Source: Apiosordaria backusii (lineage: Eukaryota; Ascomycota; Sordariomycetes; Sordariales; Lasiosphaeriaceae). Taken from it: a DNA stretch of 64,000 bases. The stretch lies in contig JAUKTV010000001.1 of assembly GCA_030549205.1 (NCBI GenBank), forward strand, positions 3,968,001 through 4,032,000, given 5' to 3'. Under the pieces are notes generated by a model that saw nothing but the letters and a program-made list of their open reading frames with translations, was not told where the DNA came from and did not search any database. The translations under genes and the position numbers were made by a program. Positions 11,409 to 22,452 of the stretch are shown in pieces; the first letter of the stretch is position 1; every line of letters starts with the position of its first letter.

Positions 11409-12953
11409 ATGGGAAGTGCCGGTATACGTTTTCCTTCATACTCAAATATGGCCCCTTTCAGCATCTTCAAAGAGATAATTTGCCAGCTGTGCTGCTTTGC
11501 TGGACGTAACAGAACTGATCAGCGCTCCCAAACCATGGTAGAACGAGAAGCTAACATCAGGGCCTTCTTGGGCATAGGGTCCCAGGGAGAGCGAGCCAAA
11601 CCATCAAAGGCGAGCTTTCGTGTCAAGCGTAAGCCAGCTAACTCAGTACCAGCAGTACGACCAAAACAGGCACGCCAACCAACACCAAACGACACCCGTC
11701 AACCAAGGCCAAATAATGCCACTGATGCTGGTGGCCATCAGGATGTCAAACCTCTACCAACAACCCCCTACCCCCTATCCGAAACAATGCCCTCCTCCGT
11801 CAGAAATACCGTCAGAGCTAACACCACCTCCCAGCAGGTGAGCAAGCTGCCTCCTCCTCCCCGCCAATTCCCCTCACCCAAACTATCATTCTCTCCCATG
11901 TCCCTCTCAACTTTAAAAAGAACCCTAGACACCCTCCACCTCACCCTCTCTCACACGCGGTTCGTCGTCACCGGCACCGCCGCCATGGCAATCTGGGGCT
12001 ATCACGCTTCCAAACCCCACTATCTACCAACCCAGATCTCAATCCTCTGCCCAACTGACGACTTGAGCATCATCCAGTCTTGGGCAGCTTGCACACCCCA
12101 CTGCCACATCCTCCCATCCTCCCAATCTCACACCATCGGTATCCTCATCGACGGCAAGATCAGAGCTGTAAAAATCAAGACAATATCCCGGGCAATGTTT
12201 GAGAAATTGGGGCGGGTCAGCCCCACTGAACAGAACAAAACGCAGAGGTTTGAGGGTTGGAGGGGGAATATCATGAGGACCGGGGCGTGGGTTTTGGAAC
12301 TGGGTGGGATGTTGGAGGTTTTGGTGGGGAGTTGGATGGGGGGTTATTATACTAACACAGGGGATAAAAAGGGGGAAAGGAAAATGGAGAGGTGCGGGTT
12401 GTGGATTTTGTGGATTTTGAGACGGTTGAGGGATGATTTCCGCCAGGGGAAACAACATTGGGATCTGAACAAAAGTATGGTGGCAAAGGAGGACTTTTGG
12501 GTGCCGTTTACGGGTGTTTGGCCGGAGGGCGTGGGGTTGTTGCTTGGGCTGGGATTGTTGAGGGAGGCATCCGCGGGTGATGGGTCTTCTTCTTCCCTGC
12601 AAGGTGGGGTGAGACAGAGGAAGGTCTGGACGGGTACGAGGTGGTTGGTTGTTACCTCTGTTGCGTCTACTTCTTCTTCGACTTCCTCGGCTGGGGAACA
12701 TGGCGAGGAGAAGGGGAAGGGCAAGGAGGAACATATAAGTCTTACTACTATGGCTTCTTCAAGCTGTCCTCTTTCTGAGGGTTTTGAAGAGTTCGAGGTA
12801 CCCATCGCAAGGCTAGACTCTGATCTCGCACGGTTTCACCCGGATTCCTTTCGAGTTAGGGCTGGGTTGAGGGACGGGAGTGTAAGTATGAGGGAGTACG
12901 TGGCTCTGGTTGCTGCCCAAGCTGGGCGAGGGCAACAGTCCAGGGGGAGGTAA
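11409..12953 (+). CDS. Hypothetical protein, 514 aa, function unknown
   Basis: A single open frame gives 514 residues, or 501 if the in-frame ATG at 11448 (MAPFSIFKE) is used. The second ATG is plausible because the first 13 codons look like leader. The N-terminus carries a cysteine-rich stretch (IICQLCC). Residues about 60-150 are Pro/Thr/Gln-rich and probably disordered. A compact block at about 160-260 contains RFVVTGTAAMAIWGYHAS, then ILCPTDDLSIIQSWAACTPHC and IRAVKIKTI. This faintly recalls nucleotidyltransferase-like folds (G-T/S-A-A followed by beta strands), but the metal-binding acidic pair is not evident. The C-terminal part is Gly- and Ser-rich. I do not recognise the family and assign no function. 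Confidence 0.6.
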   Translation: MGSAGIRFPSYSNMAPFSIFKEIICQLCCFAGRNRTDQRSQTMVEREANIRAFLGIGSQGERAKPSKASFRVKRKPANSVPAVRPKQARQPTPNDTRQPRPNNATDAGGHQDVKPLPTTPYPLSETMPSSVRNTVRANTTSQQVSKLPPPPRQFPSPKLSFSPMSLSTLKRTLDTLHLTLSHTRFVVTGTAAMAIWGYHASKPHYLPTQISILCPTDDLSIIQSWAACTPHCHILPSSQSHTIGILIDGKIRAVKIKTISRAMFEKLGRVSPTEQNKTQRFEGWRGNIMRTGAWVLELGGMLEVLVGSWMGGYYTNTGDKKGERKMERCGLWILWILRRLRDDFRQGKQHWDLNKSMVAKEDFWVPFTGVWPEGVGLLLGLGLLREASAGDGSSSSLQGGVRQRKVWTGTRWLVVTSVASTSSSTSSAGEHGEEKGKGKEEHISLTTMASSSCPLSEGFEEFEVPIARLDSDLARFHPDSFRVRAGLRDGSVSMREYVALVAAQAGRGQQSRGR

Positions 12954-13396
12954 TTCCCGTCTTCGTTGTTCATGGCTTTCGATCATGATTACATGAGCGG
13001 CGATGTCTTTGTACATTGTTTTGTAATGGAGTAGCTTCGGCATTTATAATCTACCAGTCACTATACCTTAGTCTTTTATACTCAGTGTTTTCATTTGCTA
13101 TTCAAGTACCTTCTTTCGCAATTATTTGCTAATTATTATTTATAAGTGTGTCAAACGGTCTGTGGAGTAGAATGGCGTATACATATAATGCCAAAGCCAC
13201 AGTCGTGTAGCATTTGTATGATCAAACTCATCATATCTGGAATTTGCATAAATAAAGTCAAACTCAAACCATAGCTCTCTTTTCCAACTTCATTACTCTA
13301 TTACGCACTCATTATTCCCATTAACATCCCAAATTTAAACCTAAATCCAAAATCCCTGCTCATGTTCCTTTCCAATTATTCCGTGGTCAACAGCAC
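12954..13396. other. Intergenic region between convergent genes
   Basis: These 443 bp are clearly AT-rich from about 13030 on, with runs such as ATTATTTGCTAATTATTATTT. This fits 3' UTRs of the flanking convergent genes. I see no gene. Confidence 0.5.
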
Positions 13397-15134
13397 CTAG
13401 CTTCCAGCAGGCACAACCCCGCGATATCTCACTCCCCACCGCAAGTTCTCCCTTTTCCCCTCCCACCTCTTTTCCTTGACCCCTCCAGGAGCAAGGACAA
13501 TCCTCCCACTTTCCACATCACAAACAGTCCCCATCGCAACCGGCTGCGGTATCACCCAACCATGACTACACAACCCCTGCTGCAACCCCCCACCCAAACA
13601 CTCCAGCTGACCCTCTTTTTTTGTGCACGGAACGGCATTTGGCGCCGGCTTAGGTCTGTGGATCGACCCAGGCGGCGGCGCTGGATTGGTAAAGCTCTCT
13701 GTGGGGATGGGTGCAACTCCAGGAGGTGAAGATATATCAGCAGGGAGGCTGTTACCAGGAGGTGGTGTCGACATTGAAATGTCCGGCAATGTCTTGGGGA
13801 TGGTCGAGGGAGAGAACGTCGAGTCATCGATAGGGGTGATGGTCTCTATGCCGTGACCGGGGCTCGAGGTACTAGTAGCTGGGGGTGTTGTATTCTGGCT
13901 GGTGTTAGTGACTGGGGGTGTAGGGGTGTTGGGGTCACAGACTCCGTCATCGCCCTCGTAGGTCGATAAGCTAGTGCCGGTCCCTGTTTGTGTTAGTGGT
14001 GGTCCTCTGGTGGTCGTGGTGCCGGTCGGCAGTAGTGTCAGTGTTGTAGTGAGGGAATGGGTAACGTTAATAGAAGAATTTGAACCCATAATGGAAGTCG
14101 GAACGACAGTTGAAGAGATAATAACAACAATACCTGACGATGCGGAACTGCCCGGAGGTACCACAACAGCGATAGAAGTTTGTGGGTTAGGTTCGAAGGT
14201 TGGCAATGCTGTTGCTGGCGGAATGTTAGAGCAGTAATCCTTGGGTTTAGCGTTCGGCTCGTCCGGGTTCTCGATTACACGACCATAACGGCCGGGGTTT
14301 GGAATGTTGAGGATCTGTGGCTCTCCATCACCTGTAGAGCAGTATGAAACTTGGGGGTGATTGGGGTAATTTGCAATGAAGATTTCAGGAAGACTGTCGA
14401 ATTCTGCCATATTCCCGTCGGTCCCAGTTCCACCGGTGATGTTGATCGGGGCACAGTTCCTGGACAAGTCAATATCAGACATCCAAGCAATGGTAAACTT
14501 AGCAAGGAAGGGCCAACGTACATGTACATTTCCCTATTGCCAATCTTGTTATACCAAGTCCAAGCAAATACCGCAGGACCATTTTTCAAGCTATGAGAAT
14601 GTTAACCCATGCCACACCCAGTGATGAGTTCCGCAAGACGTACAATTTCGGCAAAGGTACCAGGAAGTTTCTTATGCAATCAATCCCACTATCATTACCG
14701 CAGTGTTTCGAGTCTTGTCGTTGCTCGGCGTCATGGAACAGCGCGGGAAGGTTGTCCATCTCGTTGGTAAAGTGCGCCGGGCAACCGCCAATGATTGTGT
14801 AGATAGTTTTGAACTTTGTGTTCTCGTTCAGCCTTCCATTTTCCGGCGTGTCGTATGTGATGCTGAACTGGCATGAACCGCCTCCATGCTGGGCGCCACC
14901 AGTGAAGTTCACATTGGTAACATTCCCGGCTTCGACAATGGTGGGTGCGGTGTACTGGAAATTCTTGCTTTGGCACGGATACTTGTAGGTGACGCCGTCG
15001 AGCGGGTTGACCTGAAGGAGTGGAACGCCGGTGTGTAAGCCGTATGGTTCGGGTGTGTTCATCACCACATGTGCTTGTATGCCAGATACGAGATACAAGG
15101 CGGCCAAACCGGTGATCAAGATGCTTGGTGACAT
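13397..15134 (-). CDS. AA11-type lytic polysaccharide monooxygenase with C-terminal Cys module
   Basis: Three minus-strand exons, 15134-14644, 14590-14522 and 14459-13397, give 540 residues; both introns use GTACGT donors. A 21-residue signal peptide (cut after GIQA) leaves His22 as the new N-terminus, the first ligand of the copper histidine brace. HGGGSCQ at 83-89 supplies the second His, and NREMYMNC carries the axial Tyr region, as in AA11 enzymes that oxidatively cleave chitin. A long Ser/Thr/Pro-rich linker follows (about residues 265-450). The C-terminus has a small Cys module (PCTKKEGQLECLGGG, GLCSHGW, GTVCD) like the X278 module seen on AA11 proteins. Likely secreted, acting on chitin; AA11 assignment is from motif pattern, not alignment. 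Confidence 0.82.
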
Positions 15135-16462
15135 TGTGATGATTAGTATAGGTATGTTTTGTGGAACTACGCCAAATTGGTGAGATCAATATTTGGTATC
15201 GGCGAGTAAAACGAGCAAATTATTTGTGAAAACCGTTGAATGGCAGAGACACTGCTCATTCGTATGTGGAAAATTACTGAATGTGAAGTATTTATGTCGA
15301 GGAAAGTGAGCGAACAGAATTATAAAAGGAAGTGAGAGAGTGATGGGAAAGTCAGGCTCCCAGAGCCGTCATGATAAAGAGAAACATTTGCCAGGTGTTC
15401 TTGTGACCACCAAGTCAGGGGCGAGTTTTGGTAGCCGACAACCTCAGCAAATTCATCAGAACAATGTCGTTGAGAGTGAATTTCTTGGGGCGGTGCAGAA
15501 TCCTAAACATCAAATGACTGCGCTCGAGACGTGATGACATCAACCCTCAGGGAAGTCGCGTTACTGCTGTCAGGTATGTCACTCAGGGAAGGAGCGTTTG
15601 AGTTATATAGCAGCCGTTTGTGTCATGCGCTGGTCAGTTTGATTGATCTGACTGTTTATTGTCGGTTTGGAAGGCTGGCATGTACTGAACTTTCCGCTTG
15701 ATGGATTGGTCATGTTGAATTGAGTGTTGTTTCATCATGAATCACATTTGCCTCAAGGCGACCATCTACGCGCCATGACAATGATGAGAAGTTCCATGGT
15801 GAATGTTATGGAAACTACGACATGTTTCACAGTGTCGCATGATACCTGGGTACATGAGCAGAAAGGAAAAGAAATCGAGGGATCTTACACCAAGAGCACC
15901 GAACTAAAACAAGTTGAATACATCTCCCATTGATGGCCCCTACGGTCTCTACCAGCAAATGGCAGCCTCTATGCCGACAGCACCAACGCCCACATATGAC
16001 AACCTCATGAACTTCTCAAACGCACATCTAGCAAATCAAACAACACCTCTCTATATCACCACCAAGTCATCGTCGTCCTCACAAAAATGGACAAGCCACA
16101 AACAGTTGGTTCAACGCTGACCCCTACACCCCGCCTTAGAAGTCGTTTGCACCGGTAATCCGCCATTGGGTAACGGGGTGTACACCCGCGACCGCCAGTC
16201 TGTCGACGAGCTAGTCGAGACAGTAGAGGAAGACGAGGACCCGCCAAAGGAGTATGTGCTGTCGTCGTTATCCATCTTTTGATTTCGGCAGGTTGTTTCT
16301 TTTCGTGAAAGATTGCGCCGGTGTAGATAATGCAGTCAGGTTGTGAGGCGAGAATTCCTGCTGACATAACTGTTAGTTTCTTTATTCTCAGTATAAAAGG
16401 TGTGTATGAGTAGCGGCATACCTCAGCAAGGATAGCAACTCGTTCGTCTCTGCTATCCAGGA
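15135..16462. other. Intergenic region upstream of the LPMO gene
   Basis: Contains the LPMO promoter (a TATAAAAGG-like element at about 15321 on the plus strand) and no intact gene. Short plus-strand frames at 15914-16120 and about 16125-16278 have protein-like composition. The second reads ALEVVCTGNPPLGNGVYTRD and then ETVEEDEDPPKEYVL, but no start or splice sites link them convincingly. They may be upstream exons of the decayed gene at 16463. Confidence 0.3.
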
Positions 16463-16777
16463 CTAGAACCGCTGATAGGAATCCAACTCGGTGACAAGTT
16501 CGATTTATATCCAGCAGCTAACAGCCTTCAACTCCCTATCTCCCCCACTCCGACCAATGTCGATCACAAGGTGCCGTACAAATTGTATATGCGCCCTCGA
16601 GGCGAGGCACTCTACCCACTACAAGTGTGCGTAGTATCGCACCCTCCGCAAGGCACACCCACGAAACAAGACCAGTAACAAGATACCGACCCCAAAACTC
16701 GCCGCCAGCTGTTCACCGAACTTGAACTTGGGCCGGTGGCGGGGGGAAGTGGAGTTGCAGTTTCAACAGGCAAGTAA
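16463..16777 (+). pseudogene. Decayed coding fragment with in-frame stop
   Basis: A 105-codon plus-strand frame begins just after a plausible acceptor (CTATCCAG then GA). It reads like globular protein: IGIQLGDKFDLYPAANS, VPYKLYMRPRGEALYPLQ. It is interrupted by one TAA at 16676-16678, then continues in the same frame with DTDPKTRRQLFTELELGPV to a TAA at 16775. The family is not recognised. It could be the 3' end of a gene recently inactivated by a nonsense change, or two exons of a live gene whose intron I cannot define. Confidence is low because composition is the only evidence. Confidence 0.3.
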
Positions 16778-17658
16778 AAGAGTCCAATGAGAGTCAATCG
16801 TATGGTAAAAATAACAAAGAATAATCAATAAACGAGGAATGTAGACAGTCGGATATACGGCTGAGAAGCAGCAGCTGCAGTCGTCAGCCTCACTTTTTTC
16901 TCTTGGCCGTTTGGTGGAGAGAGGTCAGTCTTAGAGTCTTGTGTTCATTGTTCGGTCGTCTCTGGCCAAACAAGTCAAACGAGAACATGCGATTCGCTGA
17001 TACATTTATACATTTTCGAATGTACACATACATGCAAACTGGAAACCCCTTGACTGCCCCGGTATCCCACCAGCTCCAACCTTTTCGCTTGAGATAAACA
17101 AGGCAATTCGGACCGAACCACTCAGCGGCCTGCGTCAAACCTTTCTGTGACCTCAATTTGCAAGGTTGTCAAGTGTCAGCGCAATGCAGAAACAACTGAT
17201 AGACATGCAGCACCATACATAATGTTTTGCGTCCCTTTCCTGCTAGCTGTCTGGCTTCCAAACGCGCCGTACCTCCGGAAAGGCCTTGTCAAAAGTCATG
17301 TCATGGGGTTCGTATGGTGCCAGCTTGTTAACTTCACACGCTGCCTGCGTCTGCTGTGTACCCGAGGTTTGTTGCACTCGTTACACCAGATGAGCTTGTG
17401 ATACCTCTGTGGTTCGCAACGAACTACTGGTCCCTTGTTCTAGTCTTTTCTTTCTCAGAGACATGTAGCGAGGCGTTGCTTCAGGATCCGACAGTCTGGT
17501 TTCGAGAAGAACCGCTCACAAGACAGGAAGAAACTGCAAACGCTGAGACCGGTCCAGGCGCTAAGACTCCATAGAACTGCTGCATCTAGACGCCATCACC
17601 GGTGCAGATGCATACCATCATTATAATACTTATTACATACTTAGTATCACAACCCAGA
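16778..17658. other. Intergenic region downstream of VTA1
   Basis: No gene supported. Small frames are present but lack motifs. The segment nearest 17658 is the VTA1 3' UTR. Confidence 0.45.
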
Positions 17659-19006
17659 CTATGTCGCACCAAGAAGCTCCAACGCTCTCCGCAGCTCTCT
17701 CACAGCAGTGGGCACATCCTCAAAGTTGAGCGCAGATATGGCCCATTTGCAATGCTTTTGCGCCCCAACCATCGCAGCTTCGTCGACGGCGGCATTCTGA
17801 ACAGGAGCATAGCTCGATGTGGGAACCGCAGCGGGTGCTGGTGGGTGCGCGGTATGTGATGTTGGTGCCATATTCATGTAATAAGGATTCGTGGGCGGGC
17901 TGACAGGCGGCGAGGCCACTGCTGCTGTTGATGGCGTGTTCATAGCAAAGGTTGGGGGTGCTGATGGCGGGACATAGGGCTGCTGTTGAGCCGCAGGAGG
18001 TGGTGTCCACCCGGAAGCGGGAGGTGGCTGGGGCGGGGGTTGCGACCATGACACGGGAGGGGGCGTTGTTAAAGGACTGGGCTGCGATTGCGCCCAGGTT
18101 GACCCAGTCGCTGGTGATGGTAGATCAGGTGCTCCTTGGTAGTTGACTGGGTTATGCGAAGGGGGAGATATTGGTGATGGAATGGAAGGTGAGTTCGGCG
18201 CAGGATCGTTGAATTGCGTTGGCACTCCTGGCAGTTTTAGTTCGTCGCCCCAAGCTGAAGATGGTCCGGCAGAAGCAGGACTCTGTGGTAACGATACTCC
18301 AGCAGCATCTCTACGCAGATCCGCGTCAGAAACATCCTCCATGGTCACTGATCTTGGCCCTGCGCCAAATGACGGACCGGTAAGGTTATGAACTTCGGGG
18401 TCACTGTTGTCCAAGGGGGCGGGTTGCTCAAATTCCTCCTGCTTTGGATTGGACTCATTTGGGTCCTTGCCTTCCTTGATCGCCTTGACAATCCGCGCCG
18501 CGTTCCATTTGGCATACTTGATTTTTTGTTGTGTCTCTGCATCCGGTGTTCCCCAGATATTAACAAGGTGGAAGAAGGTAGCCGCTGCGTCAAATGTTGT
18601 CGCTGTTTGTTGGGTGACCCTGTTTGCCTTGACCACTCTCTCGGCACGATCCAAAGTTTCCTGTGCGAATTGTTCGACGTATGCTTGGCTGGCAACATCG
18701 TCCGTGACGGCTTCCTCGTGTGCGTACTCCTGCTTGGTCTGTTCAGAGACATGAAGTTAGCACCCGAATCTAATGTTGTGTGATAACAGGATCACGAACC
18801 TCTTCCAGCTTGTCCATCAGATTGGTCGTGTACTGGAGAGTTTCCTCGTCGGCAAGGTGCAGTTGTTTCGCCAGAATCTGCCTGACAACCCAGTATTCAC
18901 ACCAATACGCGATGATGGGCTTCACATTTTGAAGCTGTACAGCTTTGGCGGCGCATTTCCAGAGGTTGATATCGGCCTGTTTGATGGCCGCGGGGATGGC
19001 GTCCAT
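17659..19006 (-). CDS. VTA1: Vacuolar sorting protein VTA1 (ESCRT / Vps4 regulator)
   Basis: Two minus-strand exons, 19006-18800 and 18738-17659, give 428 residues; the join reads DKLEE/TKQEYAHEEA. Vta1/LIP5 activates the AAA ATPase Vps4 and so promotes ESCRT-III disassembly at multivesicular bodies. The N-terminal helical domain is clear: IKQADINLWKCAAKAVQLQ, VVRQILAKQLHL, then FFHLVNIWG and KIKYAKWNAARIVKAIKEG. A long Pro/Ser/Gln-rich linker follows (about residues 200-370). The C-terminal Vps4-binding helix pair reads AQKHCKWAISALNFEDVPTA and ends ELRRALELLGAT. The start matches the family. It is divergent from the ER thioredoxin gene across 612 bp. Confidence 0.94.
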
Positions 19007-19618
19007 CGTTGGTAACGTGCACAATCGCAGTTATGGAAGAAGAGAAAGATTGCAGAAAAAAGGGTGGTATTTTTTGTAAAGATATCTAGCAACGGCTATC
19101 TCTGGTATTGTTGTTGATGGTCTGCCTGGTTGCAAGTCGTCAGCTCCAACTTCCAATCCTGGTGGTGGTGTGTGATGTCGTAGGCTCCCGCAACTGGAAC
19201 CAACCCCACATTCCGCTGCCCAGGCCGAGGGGTAAGGAGCTAAAGCCACGAGCGGGTCCATGCTCGCGATTCTGGTCGATTCTGCATAGATCGTAGGTGG
19301 CACTGGCGTCACAGCATTGGAAATGTGTTCTTTTGCCGAACATGGAAAGATGCCAGCTTTTATTTAGGCAGTCAGCTCTTGTCGTCCCGTCTATCGCCAG
19401 ACGATATATGCCTGTTAGAGAGAACTCGGGAGCAGCTTCGGTGAATTAGCTCTTTTTTCTTCTCTGTTGCTCCTCTTCTGCTTCTCCTTGTGTCCACTGA
19501 TAAGAGACCCCACACCTTTTATACATAGCACGTCCTGTCCGTTCATCTTCCATTATCGCTATCCAGACACACAGCGCAGCACCCCCAACACACAAGCCGC
19601 CGTTGTAAAGCAGGCATC
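19007..19618. promoter_or_regulatory. Divergent promoter VTA1 / PDI-like gene
   Basis: This shared upstream region lies between two secretory/endomembrane genes. A TATA-like TTTATACATAG lies at about 19518, roughly 100 bp before the PDI-like ATG. I could not identify an unfolded-protein-response element with confidence. Confidence 0.45.
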
Positions 19619-21228
19619 ATGCATCACCCCACACTCTGTGCCGTGGCAGTTGCCCTGCTGTCCGCGCTGCCAGGAGCTCAGGCTGGCCTCTACTCTAAGA
19701 AGTCTCCTGTTTTGCAGGTAGATGCGAAGAACTATGACAGGTTGATTGCTAAGAGCAACCACACCTCTGTAAGTGGAATAAAACCATGTAGCTTAGGGGC
19801 TGGATACTTGGAGCTTCCAAAACTAACCGTCCATCTATACCAAAGATTGTCGAGTTCTACGCTCCGTGGTGCGGTCACTGCAAGAACCTCCAACCCGCCT
19901 ACGAGAAGGCTGCCAAGAACCTCGCCGGTATTGCCAAGGTAGCCGCTGTCGACTGCGACGATGATGCCAACAAGCAATTCTGCGGCCAGATGGGTGTCCA
20001 GGGCTTCCCAACACTGAAGATTGTTAGGCCGAAGAAGGGAGGTGGCAAGCCAATGGTCCAGGATTACAATGGCGAAAGAACTGCGAGTGGTATTGTTGAG
20101 GCGGTTGTACAAGCTATGAACAACCACGTTGTCAAGGTCGAGGACAAGTCTTTGGATAAGTTCCTGGATGACAAGAAGGATTCCCCCAAGGCTCTTCTCT
20201 TCACTGACAAGGGGACCACATCCTCCTTGCTCAAGAGCATTGCCATTGACTTCCTTGATGTTATTCCAGTTGGACAGGTCCGGAACACCCAGGCCAAGGC
20301 GGTGGAGAAGTTTGGCATCACCAAATTCCCCACCCTTATTCTCCTTCCCGGCGGAGACGCGCCGGCTGTGACCTACGACGGTGAGCTCAAGAAGGAGGCT
20401 TTGGTCACCTTCCTCTCGCAGGCTGGAGCGCCGAACCCAGACCCAGCGCCTGCTAAGGGCAATTCTGCGAAGAAGGAAAAGAAGGCCGAAAAGAAGACTG
20501 AGAAGAAGGCAGAGAAGAAGGCAGAGTCCAAGGCCTCCTCGGCCGAGTCATCAGCCACAGCTGAGTCTGAGCCAGAGGTCCCAACACAAGAAGCTCCAGT
20601 CATCATCAACAAGGCCTTGCCTATCCCCACCATCAACTCACAAGAGAAGCTGATCAAGGAGTGCCTGACTACAAAGTCTCACACCTGCGTACTTGCCTTT
20701 GTTTCCAACAGCGAGAGCGAATCCGCCAAGAAAGCCCTCGACAGCCTGGCCCAACTCTATTTCAAATACGCCCAAGGCAAGCGCAACTTGTTCCCCTTCT
20801 ACGAAGTCCCCACCAGCATTGATGGCGTTGCCCCTCTTCTCAACGCCCTCGATCTCACCAACGAGGTGGAGATCATTGCCATCAACGCGCGTCGGGGCTG
20901 GTGGCGCCGCTTTGAGGGAGCCGACTTCGCTCATACCACGGTTGAGAGCTGGATCGATGCCATTCGTATGGGCGAGGGTTCCAAGAAGAAACTTCCCGAG
21001 GGCATTGTTGCTATCTCGGTGGAGCAGCCCACACCGGCTACTCCGGAGCCCGAAGCGGACCCTACTGCTGCGGACACCCCTGACGGGACCAAGGCCGTCA
21101 CCAGCGAGGAGCCCACTCCTCTCACTCCCGAGGAGAGCGCCACCAAAGTCCCCAGCGAATCCTCCGAGACGGAGGCCACTGACCCCACGCCAGAGGCCGA
21201 AACGGCCGCTGAGCATGACGAGCTTTGA
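19619..21228 (+). CDS. ER-resident thioredoxin / protein disulfide isomerase-like protein (HDEL)
   Basis: Two exons, 19619-19768 and 19846-21228, give 510 residues. The GTAAGT intron falls just before the active-site strand. A signal peptide (about 22 residues, ending ALPGAQA) and the C-terminal HDEL show retention in the ER lumen. There it would form or rearrange disulfides in secreted proteins. One active thioredoxin domain carries APWCGHCKNLQ (Cys59 and Cys62). A second thioredoxin-like domain around residues 160-270 (ALLFTDKGTTSS, KFPTLILLPGG) lacks a CxxC. A Lys/Glu repeat linker (KKEKKAEKKTEKKAEKKAE) leads to a third, redox-inactive-looking domain, then a Pro/Thr/Glu tail. The best analogues are P5/Mpd1-type PDI proteins. 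Confidence 0.93.
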
Positions 21229-21544
21229 TTTTGCCTCAAAACAAAAGTTTGCTGTATTCTATTCTCTTTTCAGTGGTTAGTACGAGAGTTTTCGGTTAAG
21301 CGCATTTCCCATCCCAGGCAACACAGCACAACACAAAAGTAGGTAGCCAATTCTAGGCAAAAGAATAATGAAGTCTGATGATTAACAAAAAGAACTGGGT
21401 TCTTCTCACCTTTAATTTTCCTTCATTCCACGATTATATCGTAAAAGTAATCTTAAACGCCGGCCCATGGATAACCTCATCTCTAAACGCCATTCCGACA
21501 AACAGATATCCCGTACATGCAACAAAACATCAAGTAGCTTCAAC
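21229..21544. other. Intergenic region between convergent genes
   Basis: These 316 bp hold 3' UTRs of the convergent PDI-like and RRP41 genes. I see no gene. Confidence 0.5.
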
Positions 21545-22452
21545 TTAATCCAAATCCATGTCGTTCAAGCCCGTCCCCTTGTCTACAGTGCCCTCCAAGA
21601 TCATCTTTTGCCCCTGCGCCTTGATGACCTGATCCAAAATCTCTCTGACTTGCTTACACCCGTCCACACCCACAGCCAACATGCCCTCCAGCCGGCTAAT
21701 CTGGACTCTGCTCTCGCACACCAACGCCACGACCCGGTCGCTCTCCCCCAAGGTGGCTACTGTCAACCCGGGTAGTTCTTGCTCCTCCTGGTGGTTGAGA
21801 TCGAGCAATGGGTCAGCACCCTCGTCGTTGGCGGCATAAGTAGAGGTTGAACCGGCCGTGCAGGCGGTTACGTAGTCCGTCATGGGGATACCGGCGTCGA
21901 CGCAGGCCAAGGTGGCGGCGTTGATGAGGGCGGCGAGGAGGGAGCCGTCTTGGGAGAGGACGTGGAGGGAGATGGTAATTTGGGAGTGGGGGAAGAGGTG
22001 GGTGTGGAGGGTGGCGGCGAGGGTGTTGGCGAGGGTGGACTGCATTTCTAGGGTGCGTCTAGGGGGAGGGAGTGTTAGTATATACCGACAAAAGTTTGGG
22101 GAAGAGAAAGGGGAACTCACTTGTCACTCCTCCCCCTTCTTTTCCTGTCCACGGAACTGAACCCGGCAATGACGATGTTGACCACCACTTCTGCGTCTTT
22201 GGACTGCCCGCCTGCTCCGCCTCCACCGCCGCCGGCACCGCCTGCGCTGCTGATGCCCGCTCCACGGCGCGGACCGGGCTCGCTAGGCCCGGTGACGACG
22301 CACATGACTTTTGTGTGGCCCATTTCGAGGTAGGAGGAGCCATCGGCGGCGGCTTGGGTGCGGATTTGGGCGTAGATGCGCCGGAGCTCGTTCCACCTCC
22401 GTCCGTCGACGCGGAGGAGGGCGAGGCCGTAAGTTGATGTGTCGAGGGGCAT
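21545..22452 (-). CDS. SKI6: Exosome complex core subunit RRP41/SKI6 (RNase PH fold)
   Basis: Two minus-strand exons, 22452-22121 and 22058-21545, give 281 residues; the join is phase 2 and reads SDKR/TLEMQST. The N-terminus (YGLALLRVDGRRWNELR) and the SYLEMGHTKVMCVVTGP block are typical of Rrp41/Ski6, one of six RNase PH-like subunits forming the RNA exosome ring that channels RNA to Rrp44. Family length is about 245. The excess comes from a Gly/Ala-rich insertion (SSAGGAGGGGGGAGG) around residue 75 and an acidic insertion (NDEGADPLLDLNHQEEQELPG) near residue 200. The eukaryotic ring is normally catalytically dead. Convergent with the PDI-like gene. Confidence 0.94.
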
